A DNA stretch of 38,248 bases from NCBI GenBank assembly GCA_903928015.1, contig CAIYPF010000152.1, positions 1 through 38,248 on the forward strand, written 5' to 3'. A program made the translations under genes and the position numbers. Each line of letters starts with the position of its first letter. The stretch's first letter is position 1. Below, one piece after another: positions 1 to 9,400 of the stretch. The notes under the pieces were generated by a model. It was given only the letters and a program-made list of their open reading frames with translations. It was not told the DNA's origin and did not search any database. The stretch comes from an uncultured Gammaproteobacteria bacterium (GTDB lineage: Bacteria > Pseudomonadota > Gammaproteobacteria > Pseudomonadales > UBA5518).

Positions 1-128
1 GATAGTTCCTTCACCAGGAACATCCTTCCAACACAAGCACCCACACAAATTGCTTGATCGTCTCTTCTTAAACAACCGCGATGCCGCTTGGACTTCGCTT
101 TCCTTTCAGGGGTACCCCCCGTCAGGGA
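1..128 (-). other. Probable rRNA operon leader (5' part, continues beyond window)
   Basis: Read on the minus strand, this stretch resembles gammaproteobacterial 16S leaders. A boxC element TGTGTGGG lies at 40-47, inside a hairpin whose arms CAAGCA and TGCTTG fall at 51-56 and 34-39. A boxA-like GTTTAAGAA lies at 65-73 (7 of 9 matches to CTTTAACAA), about 17 bases upstream of boxC, close to the spacing in the E. coli leader. The 16S gene itself would start beyond base 1 and is not visible. Known role of such leaders: antitermination and pre-rRNA processing. The assignment rests on motif resemblance and on the promoter just upstream. Confidence 0.6.
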
Positions 129-134
129 AGGCGC

Positions 135-162
135 ATTATACGGATCGAAATCGGGGCCACAA
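135..162 (-). promoter_or_regulatory. Strong sigma-70 promoter of the putative rRNA operon
   Basis: On the minus strand there is a perfect -10 TATAAT (135-140), a -35 TTGTGG (157-162) and a 16-base spacer, followed by a GC-rich discriminator GCGCC. A consensus -10, a short spacer and a GC-rich discriminator are typical of stringently controlled rrn P1 promoters. Transcription would start near base 128 and leave the window at base 1. Confidence 0.65.
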
Positions 163-238
163 GACAATGGCGTCCTTCACACGCGGTAGTATTCCCTTCC
201 TTGATAAAGACCAGATCCTTGACAAGGTGACTGGCTGG

Positions 239-260
239 GAGGGCGCCTCGGAGAGCCCTC
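239..260 (-). terminator. Weak stem-loop between pssA and the rrn promoter
   Basis: A 6-bp stem (GAGGGC/GCCCTC) with a 10-base loop lies just downstream of the pssA stop. There is no T-tract on either strand, so intrinsic termination is doubtful. It may only be a 3'-end hairpin insulating pssA from the rRNA promoter. Confidence 0.25.
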
Positions 261-271
261 TCTCAGCAGAG

Positions 272-1102
272 CTAACTCAAGTCGCGGCGCATCAATCGTT
301 CCCAACTGAGGTGGCCAGGACCAGAGAGCGCATAGGCGATTGCCATGCAAAGCAGAACGCGCGGGGGGTCCACGGTCACGATCCCTATCAGCAGAACCAA
401 GACCAGGATGATCACGAACGGCACGCGGCGCTTGAGATCAAACTTTTTGAAACTGAGGTATCGGAAGTTGCTCACCATGAGCAGGCCCGCAACTGCCGTA
501 AGCAATGCCGCCGCAAACGATACGAGCCCTGGCAGATTTTCCCCCGTAAAGCCCAGGTCGCTAGCGGACCACACCAAGGAGGCGAGCAGCGCGGCAGCCG
601 CCGGGCTCGCAAGCCCGCGAAAGTAGCTGTTGTCAGTCGAACCAACCTGCGTGTTGAAACGAGCGAGGCGCAGCGCTGCTCCTGCGACATATAAAAATGC
701 AGCGGCCCATCCGAACTTTCCCATTCCGGACAAGGCCCATGAAAAACATACCAGCGCAGGAGCGACGCCGAAGGAAACCATGTCTGAAAGACTGTCGTAC
801 TGAACACCGAAGGCGCTTTCCGTGCCCGTAAGGCGAGCCACACGACCGTCCAGCCCATCAAAGAACATGGCGACGAAAATAGCGATCGCCGCAGACTCGA
901 ACTCTCCATTCATCCCATGAACGATCGCGTAAAAGCCTGAAAACAACGCTCCTGTGGTGAGGAGGTTCGGCAATAAAAAGATACCCCTCCTGCGCACCTT
1001 TTGGCCTGCCTCCGTCAACTCGTCCTCTTCGTGCTCATCGACCGGCAATCCGAGGTCAACCGGAGCCGGAACGTCACCGTTGCCGAGATCGTTATCTGCC
1101 AC
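272..1102 (-). CDS. pssA: CDP-diacylglycerol--serine O-phosphatidyltransferase
   Basis: This inner-membrane enzyme joins CDP-diacylglycerol and L-serine to phosphatidylserine, the precursor of phosphatidylethanolamine. The CDP-alcohol phosphotransferase signature DG-x2-AR-x8-G-x3-D-x3-D is complete at about residues 85-107, followed by several hydrophobic segments and ending in a basic tail. At about 276 aa it is the short multi-span type found in Pseudomonas, not the 451-aa phospholipase-D-like E. coli enzyme. The frame stays open to a TTG at 1132, but I chose the GTG at 1102 because GGAG lies six bases upstream. It follows ilvY on the same strand with a promoter of its own. Known order in Pseudomonas-type genomes is ilvI-ilvH-ilvC-pssA, so this gene marks the ancestral end of that cluster. 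Confidence 0.93.
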   Translation of the reverse strand: MADNDLGNGDVPAPVDLGLPVDEHEEDELTEAGQKVRRRGIFLLPNLLTTGALFSGFYAIVHGMNGEFESAAIAIFVAMFFDGLDGRVARLTGTESAFGVQYDSLSDMVSFGVAPALVCFSWALSGMGKFGWAAAFLYVAGAALRLARFNTQVGSTDNSYFRGLASPAAAALLASLVWSASDLGFTGENLPGLVSFAAALLTAVAGLLMVSNFRYLSFKKFDLKRRVPFVIILVLVLLIGIVTVDPPRVLLCMAIAYALSGPGHLSWERLMRRDLS

Positions 1103-1130
1103 GCGTCGCTCCCAATTCACAAGGATGGTC

Positions 1131-1160
1131 AATATAAGCGAGGGGATTGCACACTGTCAG
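1131..1160 (-). promoter_or_regulatory. Probable pssA promoter
   Basis: On the minus strand a -35 CTGACA (1155-1160, 5 of 6 to TTGACA) and a -10 TATATT (1131-1136) are 18 bases apart, overlapping the ilvY stop codon. They sit about 30 bases upstream of the chosen GTG start of pssA. Confidence 0.45.
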
Positions 1161-2064
1161 CCGCGGCTCCAGTGCACTGAGGCATGCGCCCAGAGGGACT
1201 GCACCAGAGGATTCCCGAGAGATCGACTTCTGCAGCAAAGTCCAATGCGGAAGGCAGGCAACGCGGGGAGCACATCAAGCAGCTTTATCCGGTCACGGAA
1301 CGGGCTCTCTTTCAGCACCAGAAGAGGAACGATGGCGCACCCCATGCCTAGAGCGACCATGCCCGCAATCGCCTCGTTGCCGGACACCTGCGCGTAGACC
1401 GCTGGCTTTACGCCGAGTTGCTCGAACCATCTATCAATGCGAGCCCGCGCGAGACCGGCCTCTGGCATCACGAAGGGCTGCGCTGCCCACGCTTTGGACA
1501 TGAGGCTGCGGTTTGCGGCCGACCTCGCTCCGCCAGGCGAGGCGGCGTTGGCAGGGGCGATGAAAACAAGGGGCGTGCTGACCAATTCAAGAAATTGAAG
1601 CCCTTGGGGGAGCCGATCCGGACACGCGACGATCGCGAGATCTTCCTGTGCCTGCTGAATCCGGCGAATCCCGATTGACTCGTCTCCGGTATGGACCTTG
1701 ACCTCCACTCGCGGGTAATCGCGCCTGTAGGTTGGCAGCAACTCGGCGAGGATGCTGTAGCTCGCCGTCACAGAACAATAGAGGCTGACACTACCGCCCA
1801 GAGAGGGGGCTTCCTTACCCAAGCCCCGCCGCAAGGCTTCAAGCCTTTCGAGCAGGTCCTCCGAGTGGTCTCGCAAGGCTTCCCCCTCGCGAGTCAACCG
1901 GACATTGCGGCTGCTCCGCTCGAACAAGCGGCAGCCCAACTCGTGCTCCAGCCTGCGGATCATGCGGCTCAAGGTGGACGAGGAGACATTGCACTGCGCC
2001 GCCGCCCGTCCGAAGTGCAGGCTGGAAGCGAGCGCTTCGAGGCGCGCAGCGAGCGTATATCCAT
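1157..2064 (-). CDS. ilvY: LysR-family regulator of ilvC, IlvY (apparent frameshift near the start)
   Basis: An N-terminal winged-helix domain carries a recognition region SSSTLSRMIRRLEHELG, followed by a LysR substrate-binding domain; content and divergent position beside ilvC match IlvY, the activator of ilvC that responds to acetohydroxy acids. The annotated frame runs upstream to 2161 without a plausible start. In the +1 frame an ATG at 2064 encodes MDIRSLRA, which matches the E. coli IlvY start MDLRDLK. Adding one base near 2040 joins it to EALASSLHFG of the main frame and gives about 302 aa (E. coli 297). So either one base was lost in sequencing or assembly, or the gene is broken at its eighth codon. 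From residue 10 on the frame is open and well conserved. Confidence 0.82.
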
Positions 2065-2175
2065 GAATGTTGCAGAAATCGGGATGCTGAGATTCGAAGA
2101 TATCACTTAATGCAATGAACCCAGAGCGGTAGACTGCGTGGCGTTGCCCGATTCCAACCATCTACGGAGGCCACG
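2065..2175 (+). promoter_or_regulatory. ilvY-ilvC divergent control region
   Basis: These 111 bases separate the two inferred ATG codons, a size in keeping with the E. coli ilvY-ilvC operator region. For ilvC there is a -10 TAGACT (2130-2135), 17 bases after a poor -35 TTAATG (2107-2112), as expected for an activator-dependent promoter. TTGCA (2070-2074) and TGCAA (2111-2115) half-sites face each other and could be part of IlvY operators; that is inference. GGAGG at 2166-2170 is a strong ribosome binding site five bases before the ilvC ATG. Confidence 0.45.
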
Positions 2176-3651
2176 ATGCCCGCGAATTACTTCAATTCCC
2201 TAACCCTTCGGGAGCAGCTGGCCCAGCTAGGGCGTTGCCGCTTCATGGACCGATCCGAGTTTGCCCACGGGACCGAGCGGCTGCGCAACGCCAAAGTCGT
2301 GATAGTGGGATGCGGTGCACAGGGCCTCAACCAAGGACTGAACATGCGCGACAGCGGTCTTGATGTCAGCTATACGCTGCGGGCGGCGGCTATAGCCGAG
2401 AAGCGACAGTCCTGGAAAAACGCGACGGAAAACGGATTCCGGGTCGGCACATACGAGGAACTGATCCCTACCGCAGACCTTGTCTGCAACCTGACTCCCG
2501 ACAAGCAACACTCCTCTGTCGTAGCGGAGATCATGCCCCTCATGAAGCAAGGCGCCTGCCTTGCTTACTCGCACGGGTTCAACATCGTGGAGGAAGGTGA
2601 GCAAGTCCGGAGCGATCTCACCGTGGTGATGGTGGCGCCCAAGTGCCCGGGCACCGAGGTCCGCGAGGAGTACAAGCGTGGCTTCGGCGTACCAACGCTG
2701 ATAGCTGTGCACCCTGAAAACGACCCGCGAGGCGACGGTCTCGAAATCGCGAAAGCCTACGCGGCCGCCACGGGTGGACACCGCGCCGGAGTTCTGGAGT
2801 CATCCTTCATCGCGGAGGTCAAATCAGACCTGATGGGCGAACAGACGATCCTCTGCGGCATGCTGCAGACAGGGTCTCTGCTGTGCTTCGACAAGATGGT
2901 CGAGAAGGGGATTGCACCGGGCTACGCGTCAAAATTCGTACAGTACGGATGGGAAGTGGTCACCGAGGCACTCAAACATGGCGGCATCACCAACATGATG
3001 GACCGACTTTCCAACCCCGCAAAGATCGAGGCATTCAGGCTTTCCGAACAACTCAAGGGAATCCTTCGCCCCCTATTCTGCAAGCATATGGACGACATCA
3101 TGAGCGGCGAATTCTCGCGCACCATGATGCAGGACTGGGCAGACGATGATCGCAACCTTCTCGGCTGGCGGGAGGACACGGGCAAGACATCCTTCGAGAC
3201 CACTCCGCCCGACGCATCTGCGAGCATCAGCGAGCAGGATTTCTTCGATCGCGGAATCCTGATGGTCGCGATGGTCAAGGCAGGAGTGGAACTCGCTTTC
3301 GAAACGATGACCGCCACCGGGATCATCGACGAATCGGCGTACTACGAATCGCTACATGAGACGCCCCTTATCGCCAACCTGATCGCACGCAAGAAACTCT
3401 ACGAGATGAATAAGGTCATCTCGGATACGGCAGAGTACGGGTGCTACCTCTTCGCCCACGCGGCGGTACCCATGCTGCAGGATTTCATGCGTGAGGTTGA
3501 CACGGACGTCATAGGAAAAGGGCTGGGCGGAGGCGCTGGCGTGGACAACCAGGAACTGATCGCAGTCAACTCGGAGATCCGCAATCACCCGGTCGAGACG
3601 ATCGGGCGGGAGTTGCGCTCCTACATGACGGCCATGAAACGCGTCCTCTGA
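2176..3651 (+). CDS. ilvC: Ketol-acid reductoisomerase, class II (NADP+)
   Basis: The enzyme isomerises and reduces 2-acetolactate and 2-aceto-2-hydroxybutyrate to dihydroxy acids in valine, isoleucine and leucine synthesis. Its 491 aa and duplicated C-terminal domain mark the long class II form of enterics (class I is about 335 aa). Visible features: Rossmann motif VGCGAQG at about 45-50; NADPH-phosphate contacts R69, R77 and S79; H133 in YSHGFN; Mg2+ ligands D218 and E222 in KSDLMGEQ. Start is ATG after GGAGG. It is transcribed away from ilvY and toward ilvH. Sampled lines have 55-58% GC against 68-78% in clpB and later genes, and class II with ilvY replaces the class I gene expected between ilvH and pssA, which suggests acquisition from elsewhere. 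Confidence 0.97.
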   Translation: MPANYFNSLTLREQLAQLGRCRFMDRSEFAHGTERLRNAKVVIVGCGAQGLNQGLNMRDSGLDVSYTLRAAAIAEKRQSWKNATENGFRVGTYEELIPTADLVCNLTPDKQHSSVVAEIMPLMKQGACLAYSHGFNIVEEGEQVRSDLTVVMVAPKCPGTEVREEYKRGFGVPTLIAVHPENDPRGDGLEIAKAYAAATGGHRAGVLESSFIAEVKSDLMGEQTILCGMLQTGSLLCFDKMVEKGIAPGYASKFVQYGWEVVTEALKHGGITNMMDRLSNPAKIEAFRLSEQLKGILRPLFCKHMDDIMSGEFSRTMMQDWADDDRNLLGWREDTGKTSFETTPPDASASISEQDFFDRGILMVAMVKAGVELAFETMTATGIIDESAYYESLHETPLIANLIARKKLYEMNKVISDTAEYGCYLFAHAAVPMLQDFMREVDTDVIGKGLGGGAGVDNQELIAVNSEIRNHPVETIGRELRSYMTAMKRVL

Positions 3652-3662
3652 CCGCGAGTACC

Positions 3663-3728
3663 CGGCCTGCCGACCGGCAGGCCGTAAGTCTCTAACTACG
3701 CCCGGCCCCGCGCCGGGCGTGCTGTTTC
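3663..3728 (+). terminator. Tandem hairpins ending ilvC
   Basis: Two GC-rich hairpins lie between convergent ilvC and ilvH. The first has a 9-bp stem CGGCCTGCC/GGCAGGCCG with a 4-base loop (3663-3684). The second has an 8-bp stem CGCCCGGC/GCCGGGCG with a 5-base loop (3699-3719), followed by TGCTGTTTC on the plus strand. The second is the likelier intrinsic terminator for ilvC; the T-tract is imperfect. The same stems could also stop transcripts of the ilvI-ilvH operon. Confidence 0.55.
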
Positions 3729-4218
3729 AGGGGCTCAGGACACGATCACCGCGGGAGATACCTGACACCCCGCTGCGCACAACCTCGAGAATCACCGCAT
3801 CACCGACCGCCTGGATGAAGGCGTCGAGCTTCTGCTGGTTACCCGTCAGCATGATCGTGTAAAGCGTGCTTGTGACGTCGACGATCTGGCCCCGGAAGAT
3901 ATCTGCAGAGCGCTTCAATTCCTCCCTCTGGGCGCCCGTGGCCCGCACTTTGATCAGCATGAGCTCCCTCTCGATGTGGGCACCCTCGGTGAGATCCGAG
4001 AGCTTCACCACGTCGATCATCTTGTTCAGTTGCTTGGTGATCTGCTCGATCACGCGATCGTCACCCACCGTCGTCAGCGTGAGCCGGGACAGTGTCGGAT
4101 CCTCGGTCGGCGCCACGTTCAGCGTCTCGATGTTGTAGCCGCGCTGCGAGAACAGCCCGACCACCCGGGAGAGAGCACCGGGTTCGTTTTCCATCAGCAG
4201 GGAAATGATCCGGCGCAT
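3727..4218 (-). CDS. ilvH: Acetolactate synthase small (regulatory) subunit
   Basis: This subunit binds IlvI, raises its activity and confers feedback inhibition by valine. The 163-aa protein begins MRRIISLLMENEPGALSR, the N-terminal ACT domain, with the C-terminal small-subunit domain after about residue 80; the length equals that of E. coli IlvH. The open frame extends 16 codons upstream, but ATG 4218 matches the family start and lies one base after the ilvI stop (TGA-G-ATG), so translation is probably coupled. Confidence 0.95.
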   Translation of the reverse strand: MRRIISLLMENEPGALSRVVGLFSQRGYNIETLNVAPTEDPTLSRLTLTTVGDDRVIEQITKQLNKMIDVVKLSDLTEGAHIERELMLIKVRATGAQREELKRSADIFRGQIVDVTSTLYTIMLTGNQQKLDAFIQAVGDAVILEVVRSGVSGISRGDRVLSP

Positions 4219-4219
4219 C

Positions 4220-5971
4220 TCAGCTCTTCTCCGTCTTGCTAAGCCACATATCGCGCATCGAGCCATTCGGCGCGATGTGCATCGGATACACGTGCTCGTG
4301 CGGATCCACGACGATGTCGAGGAACACCAGCCGGTCTTTCATCGCAAAAGCATTCTCGAGAGCCTCGCGCAAATCTTCCTTACGCTCCACGCGGATGCCG
4401 ACGTGCCCGTAGGCCTCGGCCAGTTTCACGAAATCCGGGAGCGAGTCGGCGTAAGCGCTATGAGAATGGCGCCCCGCGTACTGCATGTCCTGCCACTGCT
4501 TGACCATGCCCAGATAGCCGTTGTTCAGGTTCACGATCTTCACCGGGAGTCCGTAGTGGCTGCAGGTGGAGAGTTCCTGGATGCACATCTGGATGCTGCC
4601 CTCGCCCGTAACGCAGGCGACGTCCGCATCCGGGTGAGCGAGCTTCACGCCCATGGCTGCGGGCAGGCCGAAGCCCATGGTTCCAAGGCCGCCCGAGTTG
4701 ATCCACCTGCGCGGCTCGTCGAACAGGTAGTACTGGGCTGCAAACATCTGGTGTTGCCCGACATCCGAGGTGACGTAGGCCTCGCCCCGCGTGACCTCCC
4801 AAAGCTGCCGGATCACATCCTGTGGCTTGATGTGATGGCTGCTGGTGTCATATCGCGGGCTGGTGTAGATGCCATGAGCATCACGCCACGCGTCAATTCT
4901 CCCCCACCAGGCCTGAATGGAGGCCTTGTCGGGCTCACCAGCGCCACTACGGCGCATGTCCTCGATCTGGCTGATCATCTCGTTCAGCACGGCATCGACC
5001 GGGCCGGTAATCGGGATGTCTGCCCGTACCGTTTTGGAAATTGACGTAGGGTCCACGTCAATGTGGATGATCTTGGCATCCGGACAGAACTTGGAGGGCG
5101 TGTTCGTGACCCGGTCGTCGAATCGGGCACCCACCGCGATGATCACATCGGCATGGTGCATGGCCATATTGGCCTCGTAGGTGCCGTGCATGCCGAGCAT
5201 TCCTACGAACTGGCGATCCGTTCCCGGGTAGGCACCAAGGCCCATCAGGGTGTTGGTGACGGGGTAATCAAGCATCCGGGCGAAGCGGCGCAACTGTTCC
5301 CATGCATTGCCGAGGATGACACCGCCGCCGCTGTAGATAATCGGGCGCGAGGCCGACAGAAGGAGCTGTACCGCCTTGCGGATCTGACCGGAGTGGCCGC
5401 GCGTCACCGGGTTGTAGGAACGCAGACGTACCCGCTCAGGGTAGGAATAGTCGAACTTCTCTGCCGGGCTGGTGACGTCCTTGGGGATGTCCACGACCAC
5501 CGGCCCCGGCCTGCCGGTAGTGGCGATATGGAACGCCTTGCGGATTGTCATGGGAATCTCTTCGGCCCGCCGCACCATGAAACTGTGCTTCACGATAGGC
5601 CGGGAAATCCCGACCATGTCGGTTTCCTGGAAAGCGTCCTCGCCGATCTTGTCGCGGGGCACCTGCCCCGAGATCACCACCATCGGAATGGAGTCCATAT
5701 AGGCCGTTGCGATACCCGTCACCGCATTGGTGGCGCCCGGACCGGATGTCACCAACACCACCCCCGGCTTGCCTGTGGAACGCGCATAGCCATCGGCTGC
5801 GTGCGTCGCGGCCTGTTCATGGCGCACGAGCACGTGCGTCAAGCCTTCACCGAGCGTGAACAGCGCATCGTAGATGTGGAGCACTGCACCACCCGGGTAG
5901 CCGAACACATATTCGACCCCTTCGTCCTTGAGGGCCTGCACGACCATTTCACCGCCAGACAACTTGTCCAC
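4220..5971 (-). CDS. ilvI: Acetolactate synthase large (catalytic) subunit
   Basis: The ThDP/FAD enzyme condenses pyruvate with pyruvate or 2-oxobutyrate, the first common step of branched-chain amino acid synthesis. About 583 aa: N-terminal ThDP-binding domain with the catalytic Glu in [14 protein letters not shown], central FAD domain, C-terminal ThDP domain with GEGSIQM ... NLNN. The motif reads GEG instead of the textbook GDG, a variant I recall from other proteobacterial IlvI proteins. The frame stays open to 6250, but I chose GTG 5971: [14 protein letters not shown] matches the E. coli IlvI N-terminus and GGAGGA lies six bases upstream. It forms an operon with ilvH. Confidence 0.96.
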   Translation of the reverse strand: MDKLSGGEMVVQALKDEGVEYVFGYPGGAVLHIYDALFTLGEGLTHVLVRHEQAATHAADGYARSTGKPGVVLVTSGPGATNAVTGIATAYMDSIPMVVISGQVPRDKIGEDAFQETDMVGISRPIVKHSFMVRRAEEIPMTIRKAFHIATTGRPGPVVVDIPKDVTSPAEKFDYSYPERVRLRSYNPVTRGHSGQIRKAVQLLLSASRPIIYSGGGVILGNAWEQLRRFARMLDYPVTNTLMGLGAYPGTDRQFVGMLGMHGTYEANMAMHHADVIIAVGARFDDRVTNTPSKFCPDAKIIHIDVDPTSISKTVRADIPITGPVDAVLNEMISQIEDMRRSGAGEPDKASIQAWWGRIDAWRDAHGIYTSPRYDTSSHHIKPQDVIRQLWEVTRGEAYVTSDVGQHQMFAAQYYLFDEPRRWINSGGLGTMGFGLPAAMGVKLAHPDADVACVTGEGSIQMCIQELSTCSHYGLPVKIVNLNNGYLGMVKQWQDMQYAGRHSHSAYADSLPDFVKLAEAYGHVGIRVERKEDLREALENAFAMKDRLVFLDIVVDPHEHVYPMHIAPNGSMRDMWLSKTEKS

Positions 5972-6370
5972 GAAGGATCCTCCGAACGGGTCTGACCGGC
6001 TGTGCAACGCCAAAAGGCGGCGCACAACAGACGATCCACGGGTGACGATGCCGCCACGCGGGAAACAACTGCCGGTTTCAGACTGACACTTCTGCCCAAT
6101 CGAACGAATTGACGATGGGCACCTTGAAAAGACGTTTTGACCGGGTAGGAAGACGCGGTTTACGCCTTCCGAACTGCCGCCTGCGACCGGCAAGTCGCTG
6201 GGGAAGCCCCGAACGCACGTAGTTTTCTGGAGCACGCGCCCACAAGTCAACCGCTATTTCTGTGCTGCTGTGCGCAGAGACCCACGTGCGGGAAGCCGTG
6301 GCAATCGACACTTTCCGCGAGGAATCCGTGTCTATAATCTCGCCAATCAAGCGATTGAAGAGGACGCAGG
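5972..6370. other. 399-base intergenic region between ilvI and the DUF4124 gene
   Basis: It carries the promoter of the plus-strand DUF4124 gene (see 6333-6338) and the 5' region of ilvI on the minus strand. The minus strand has no ATG in this interval and no run of Ile, Val or Leu codons behind a start, so I see no classical attenuation peptide. One stem (GGCGGC at 6050-6055, GCCGCC at 6016-6021, long 28-base loop) is followed by TTTT at 6012-6015 and might act as a leader hairpin. A -35-like TTGACT lies at 6246-6251 without a convincing -10. No gene is supported here. Confidence 0.5.
6333..6338 (+). promoter_or_regulatory. -10 element of the DUF4124 gene promoter
   Basis: A perfect TATAAT lies 32 bases before the GTG start. 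No good -35 hexamer is found at 16-18 bases; TCGACA at 6305-6310 is too far away (22 bases). AGAGGA at 6359-6364 is the ribosome binding site, six bases before the GTG. Confidence 0.5.
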
Positions 6371-6775
6371 GTGAACAGGACGGCAGTTATCTTCACGCTG
6401 GTCATGGTTATCGGCTTTGCCGCGCAAACAGCCTTGGCTGAGCAAACCGTCTACAAGTGGAAAGACAGCGCCGGCAACCTTCACTACACCCAGCAGCCGC
6501 CGGTAGGAATCGCGTCCGAGGCGATTTCAGTCAAGGAGGGCTACTCGACCCGCAATGACGCGGCGCGCGAACCCACCCCCGAAGAACTCCAGGCGGCCGA
6601 AAAAGCAGAACTCTGCAGAGTCGCCACCCGGAATTTCGAGATGCTCTCCGGCCCGGGCTCGCTGATGCGTCGCGACGAGTACGGGCAGGACCACACCCTC
6701 ACCAACGAAGAAAAAACCTCTGAGCGTGATCGTGCGAAGGCAGCGATGGAACAGCACTGCCCACCGTCGAACTGA
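6371..6775 (+). CDS. DUF4124-domain secreted protein
   Basis: A 134-aa protein of unknown function. A signal peptide (about residues 1-23, hydrophobic core VIFTLVMVIGFAAQ, likely cut after ALA) is followed by the DUF4124 motif VYKWKDSAGNLHYTQQPP at about 27-44, then a charged, probably helical tail with two cysteines. The DUF4124 motif is common in small exported proteobacterial proteins and resembles a single beta-hairpin. The GTG start is supported by AGAGGA six bases upstream and by the signal peptide. It stands alone between its own promoter and a terminator shared with convergent clpB. Periplasmic location is inferred. Confidence 0.88.
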   Translation: MNRTAVIFTLVMVIGFAAQTALAEQTVYKWKDSAGNLHYTQQPPVGIASEAISVKEGYSTRNDAAREPTPEELQAAEKAELCRVATRNFEMLSGPGSLMRRDEYGQDHTLTNEEKTSERDRAKAAMEQHCPPSN

Positions 6776-6783
6776 GCCTCACC

Positions 6784-6805
6784 GCCGTCTTCAGGACGGC
6801 TTGTT
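6784..6805 (+). terminator. Terminator hairpin between the DUF4124 gene and clpB
   Basis: A 6-bp stem GCCGTC/GACGGC with a 5-base loop is followed by TTGTT on the plus strand. The clpB stop codon (6791-6793) lies in the loop, so the hairpin overlaps the last clpB codons. It is more convincing for the plus strand than for the minus strand. Confidence 0.5.
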
Positions 6806-9373
6806 GAACCGCAGCCCTCCGCTACCGTCGACATCCACGATCACCGTGTCACCAGGGCCAAACCGCCCGGCCAGGATTTCCTGCGCCAGCGGGTTCTCGA
6901 TGCGCTGCTGAATGGCACGTTTCAGCGGCCGCGCCCCGTACAACGGATCGAATCCGGCTTCCGCGAGCAGATCGACTGCTGCCTCAGTGACGTGAAGCCG
7001 CATCTCGCGCTCCTCGAGGCGACGGCGCAGCAGCCCGAGTTGTATCCCGGCAATCCCGCGGATCTGTGCCGGCTGAAGCGGATGGAATACCACCGTCTCG
7101 TCGATCCGGTTGATGAATTCCGGCCTGAAGTAGCGTGAAACAACCTCCAGCACCTCGGCCTTCATCTGCGCGTAATTGGCCTCTCCGGCGAGCTCCTGGA
7201 TGCGGTCGGATCCGAGGTTGGAGGTCATGACGATCACTGTGTTGCGGAAGTCGACAGTACGACCGTGCCCATCGGTCAAACGACCGTCCTCGAGCACCTG
7301 CAACAACACATTGAACACATCCGGATGGGCCTTCTCGACCTCGTCGAGCAGCAGCAGGGAATACGGACGGCGACGCACGGCCTCGGTAAGGTAGCCGCCC
7401 TCCTCGTAGCCCACGTAACCGGGTGGCGCACCGATCAGCCGTGCCACGGAATGCTTCTCCATGAACTCGGACATGTCGATGCGTACCAGCGACTCCTGAC
7501 TGTCGAAAAGGAATTCCGCAAGCGCCTTGCAGAGCTCGGTCTTGCCCACTCCCGTCGGGCCGAGAAACAGGAACGAACCATTCGGGCGCATCGGATCCGA
7601 GAGACCGGCGCGGCTGCGACGCACCGCGTTCGAGACCGCGACGATGGCCTCGTTCTGCCCGACAACCCGTCCATGGAGCCCGTCTTCCATGCGGAGCAGT
7701 TTCTCGCGCTCGCCTTCAAGCATCTTGGACACCGGGATGCCGGTCCACTTCGACACCACCTCGGCAATCTCTTCTTCCGTCACCTTGCTGCGCAGGAGTT
7801 GCATACGGCCGGCGTCCGGATCACTGGCGGCCACGAGGCGTTTTTCGAGCGCCGGGATGACGCCGTACTGCAACTCCGACATGCGGCCGAGATCACCCGC
7901 GCGACGGGCGTTCTCGATGTCGAGGCGAGCCTGCTCGATCTCGGCCTTGACCTGGTTGGAGCCTTGCACAGACGCCTTTTCGGATTTCCAGATCTCGTCG
8001 AGCGCTGCGTATTCCCGCTCGAGATCGGCGATTTCCTCCTCTATTTTTTCGAGCCGCGCACGCGCGGACGCATCGTCATCCTTGCGCACGGCTTCGCGCT
8101 CGATCTTCAGCTGGATGAGGCGCCGATCCAGCCGGTCGAGCGACTCGGGCTTCGAATCGATCTCCATGCGGATGCGGCTTCCAGCCTCGTCGATCAGATC
8201 GATGGCCTTGTCAGGCAACTGGCGGTCCGAAATGTAGCGCTGCGAGAGATGCGCTGCCGCCACGATGGCGGAATCCGTGATGGTGACGCCGTGATGCACC
8301 TCGTAGCGTTCGCGCAGACCGCGAAGTATCGCCACCGTGTCTTCTTCAGAAGGTTCGTCGACCAGCACTTTCTGGAAACGTCGCTCGAGCGCTGCATCCT
8401 TCTCGACGTTCTCGCGGTACTCGTTCAGCGTGGTGGCGCCCACACAGTGGAGCTCGCCGCGGGCAAGCGCAGGCTTGAGCATGTTGCCCGCGTCCATCGC
8501 ACCCTCGGCCTTGCCGGCGCCCACCATGGTATGCAGCTCATCGACGAAGAGAATCACCCGCCCTTCCTCGCGGGAAATTTCCTTCAGCACGGATTTCAGC
8601 CGTTCCTCGAAGTCTCCGCGGTATTTCGCGCCCGCGAGCAGGGCGCCGAGATCGAGCGAAAGAAGACGCTTGTTCTTGAGCCCGTCCGGCACCTCGCCAT
8701 TCACGATGCGCTGCGCGAGCCCTTCGACGATGGCCGTCTTGCCGACGCCGGGCTCACCGATCAGCACGGGGTTGTTCTTGGTGCGCCGCTGCAACACCTG
8801 GATCGTGCGGCGGATCTCGTCATCGCGGCCGATCACGGGGTCGAGCTTGCCGGCAGCGGCCCGCTCGGTGAGATCCACCGTGTACTTCTCGAGTGCCTGG
8901 CGTGAGCCTTCAGCCTCGGCGTCCTGCACGGATTCTCCGCCGCGCACGCCCTCAATTGCCTGCTCCAGAGCCTTTTTGGAAAGCCCGGAGGCTCGCAGCA
9001 CATCCCCCGTCTCTGCCTTCTCGTCCAGCGCTGCGAGCAGCACCAACTCGCTGGAGATGAACTTGTCCTTGCGCGCTTGCGACAGCTTGTCGGCGACATT
9101 CAGCACGCGCACCAGATCGTTGGAGAGATGAACCTCACCCGCGACACCCTCCACGCGCGGCTGCCGCGCAAGGAATTCCTCCAATTTCGTGGAGAGTGCG
9201 CGCGCATCGACGCGGCATTTCGCGAGCAGGGGCCGGACCGTACCGCCGGCTTGCGCGATCAGCGCGACCAACAGGTGTGCAGGCAGGATGAAGTTGTGGT
9301 CGCGCCCCAGCGCGAGCGACTGCGCATCGCCTAGCGCAGCCTGGAGCTGATTGGTGAATCGATCGAGTCGCAT
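6791..9373 (-). CDS. clpB: ATP-dependent disaggregase ClpB
   Basis: The hexameric AAA+ chaperone works with DnaK to pull polypeptides out of aggregates after heat stress. 860 aa: Clp-N repeats (1-145), first AAA domain with Walker [10 protein letters not shown] (206-214) and Walker [12 protein letters not shown]-domain coiled coil (about 400-525), second AAA domain with Walker [10 protein letters not shown] (605-613) and [11 protein letters not shown], and a C-terminal D2-small domain. A TTG six bases upstream extends the frame, but ATG 9373 gives [11 protein letters not shown], matching E. coli. It is the last gene after rluD and pgeF, the same order as in E. coli, and has its own heat-shock-type promoter. 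Confidence 0.98.
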   Translation of the reverse strand: MRLDRFTNQLQAALGDAQSLALGRDHNFILPAHLLVALIAQAGGTVRPLLAKCRVDARALSTKLEEFLARQPRVEGVAGEVHLSNDLVRVLNVADKLSQARKDKFISSELVLLAALDEKAETGDVLRASGLSKKALEQAIEGVRGGESVQDAEAEGSRQALEKYTVDLTERAAAGKLDPVIGRDDEIRRTIQVLQRRTKNNPVLIGEPGVGKTAIVEGLAQRIVNGEVPDGLKNKRLLSLDLGALLAGAKYRGDFEERLKSVLKEISREEGRVILFVDELHTMVGAGKAEGAMDAGNMLKPALARGELHCVGATTLNEYRENVEKDAALERRFQKVLVDEPSEEDTVAILRGLRERYEVHHGVTITDSAIVAAAHLSQRYISDRQLPDKAIDLIDEAGSRIRMEIDSKPESLDRLDRRLIQLKIEREAVRKDDDASARARLEKIEEEIADLEREYAALDEIWKSEKASVQGSNQVKAEIEQARLDIENARRAGDLGRMSELQYGVIPALEKRLVAASDPDAGRMQLLRSKVTEEEIAEVVSKWTGIPVSKMLEGEREKLLRMEDGLHGRVVGQNEAIVAVSNAVRRSRAGLSDPMRPNGSFLFLGPTGVGKTELCKALAEFLFDSQESLVRIDMSEFMEKHSVARLIGAPPGYVGYEEGGYLTEAVRRRPYSLLLLDEVEKAHPDVFNVLLQVLEDGRLTDGHGRTVDFRNTVIVMTSNLGSDRIQELAGEANYAQMKAEVLEVVSRYFRPEFINRIDETVVFHPLQPAQIRGIAGIQLGLLRRRLEEREMRLHVTEAAVDLLAEAGFDPLYGARPLKRAIQQRIENPLAQEILAGRFGPGDTVIVDVDGSGGLRFNKPS

Positions 9374-9400
9374 GGGCAAATCCCCCTGTGGTTGACCACT

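Noticed and set aside
2065-2161. N-terminal extension of IlvY up to 2161
   Set aside because: It would fill the expected ilvY-ilvC operator region with coding sequence and does not match IlvY; the frameshift explanation fits better.
5972-6250. N-terminal extension of IlvI up to 6250
   Set aside because: The added residues do not resemble acetolactate synthase; GTG 5971 has a strong ribosome site and the family N-terminus.
7265-8905. A 546-codon plus-strand frame antisense to clpB
   Set aside because: Shadow of clpB; composition is biased and no motif was recognised.
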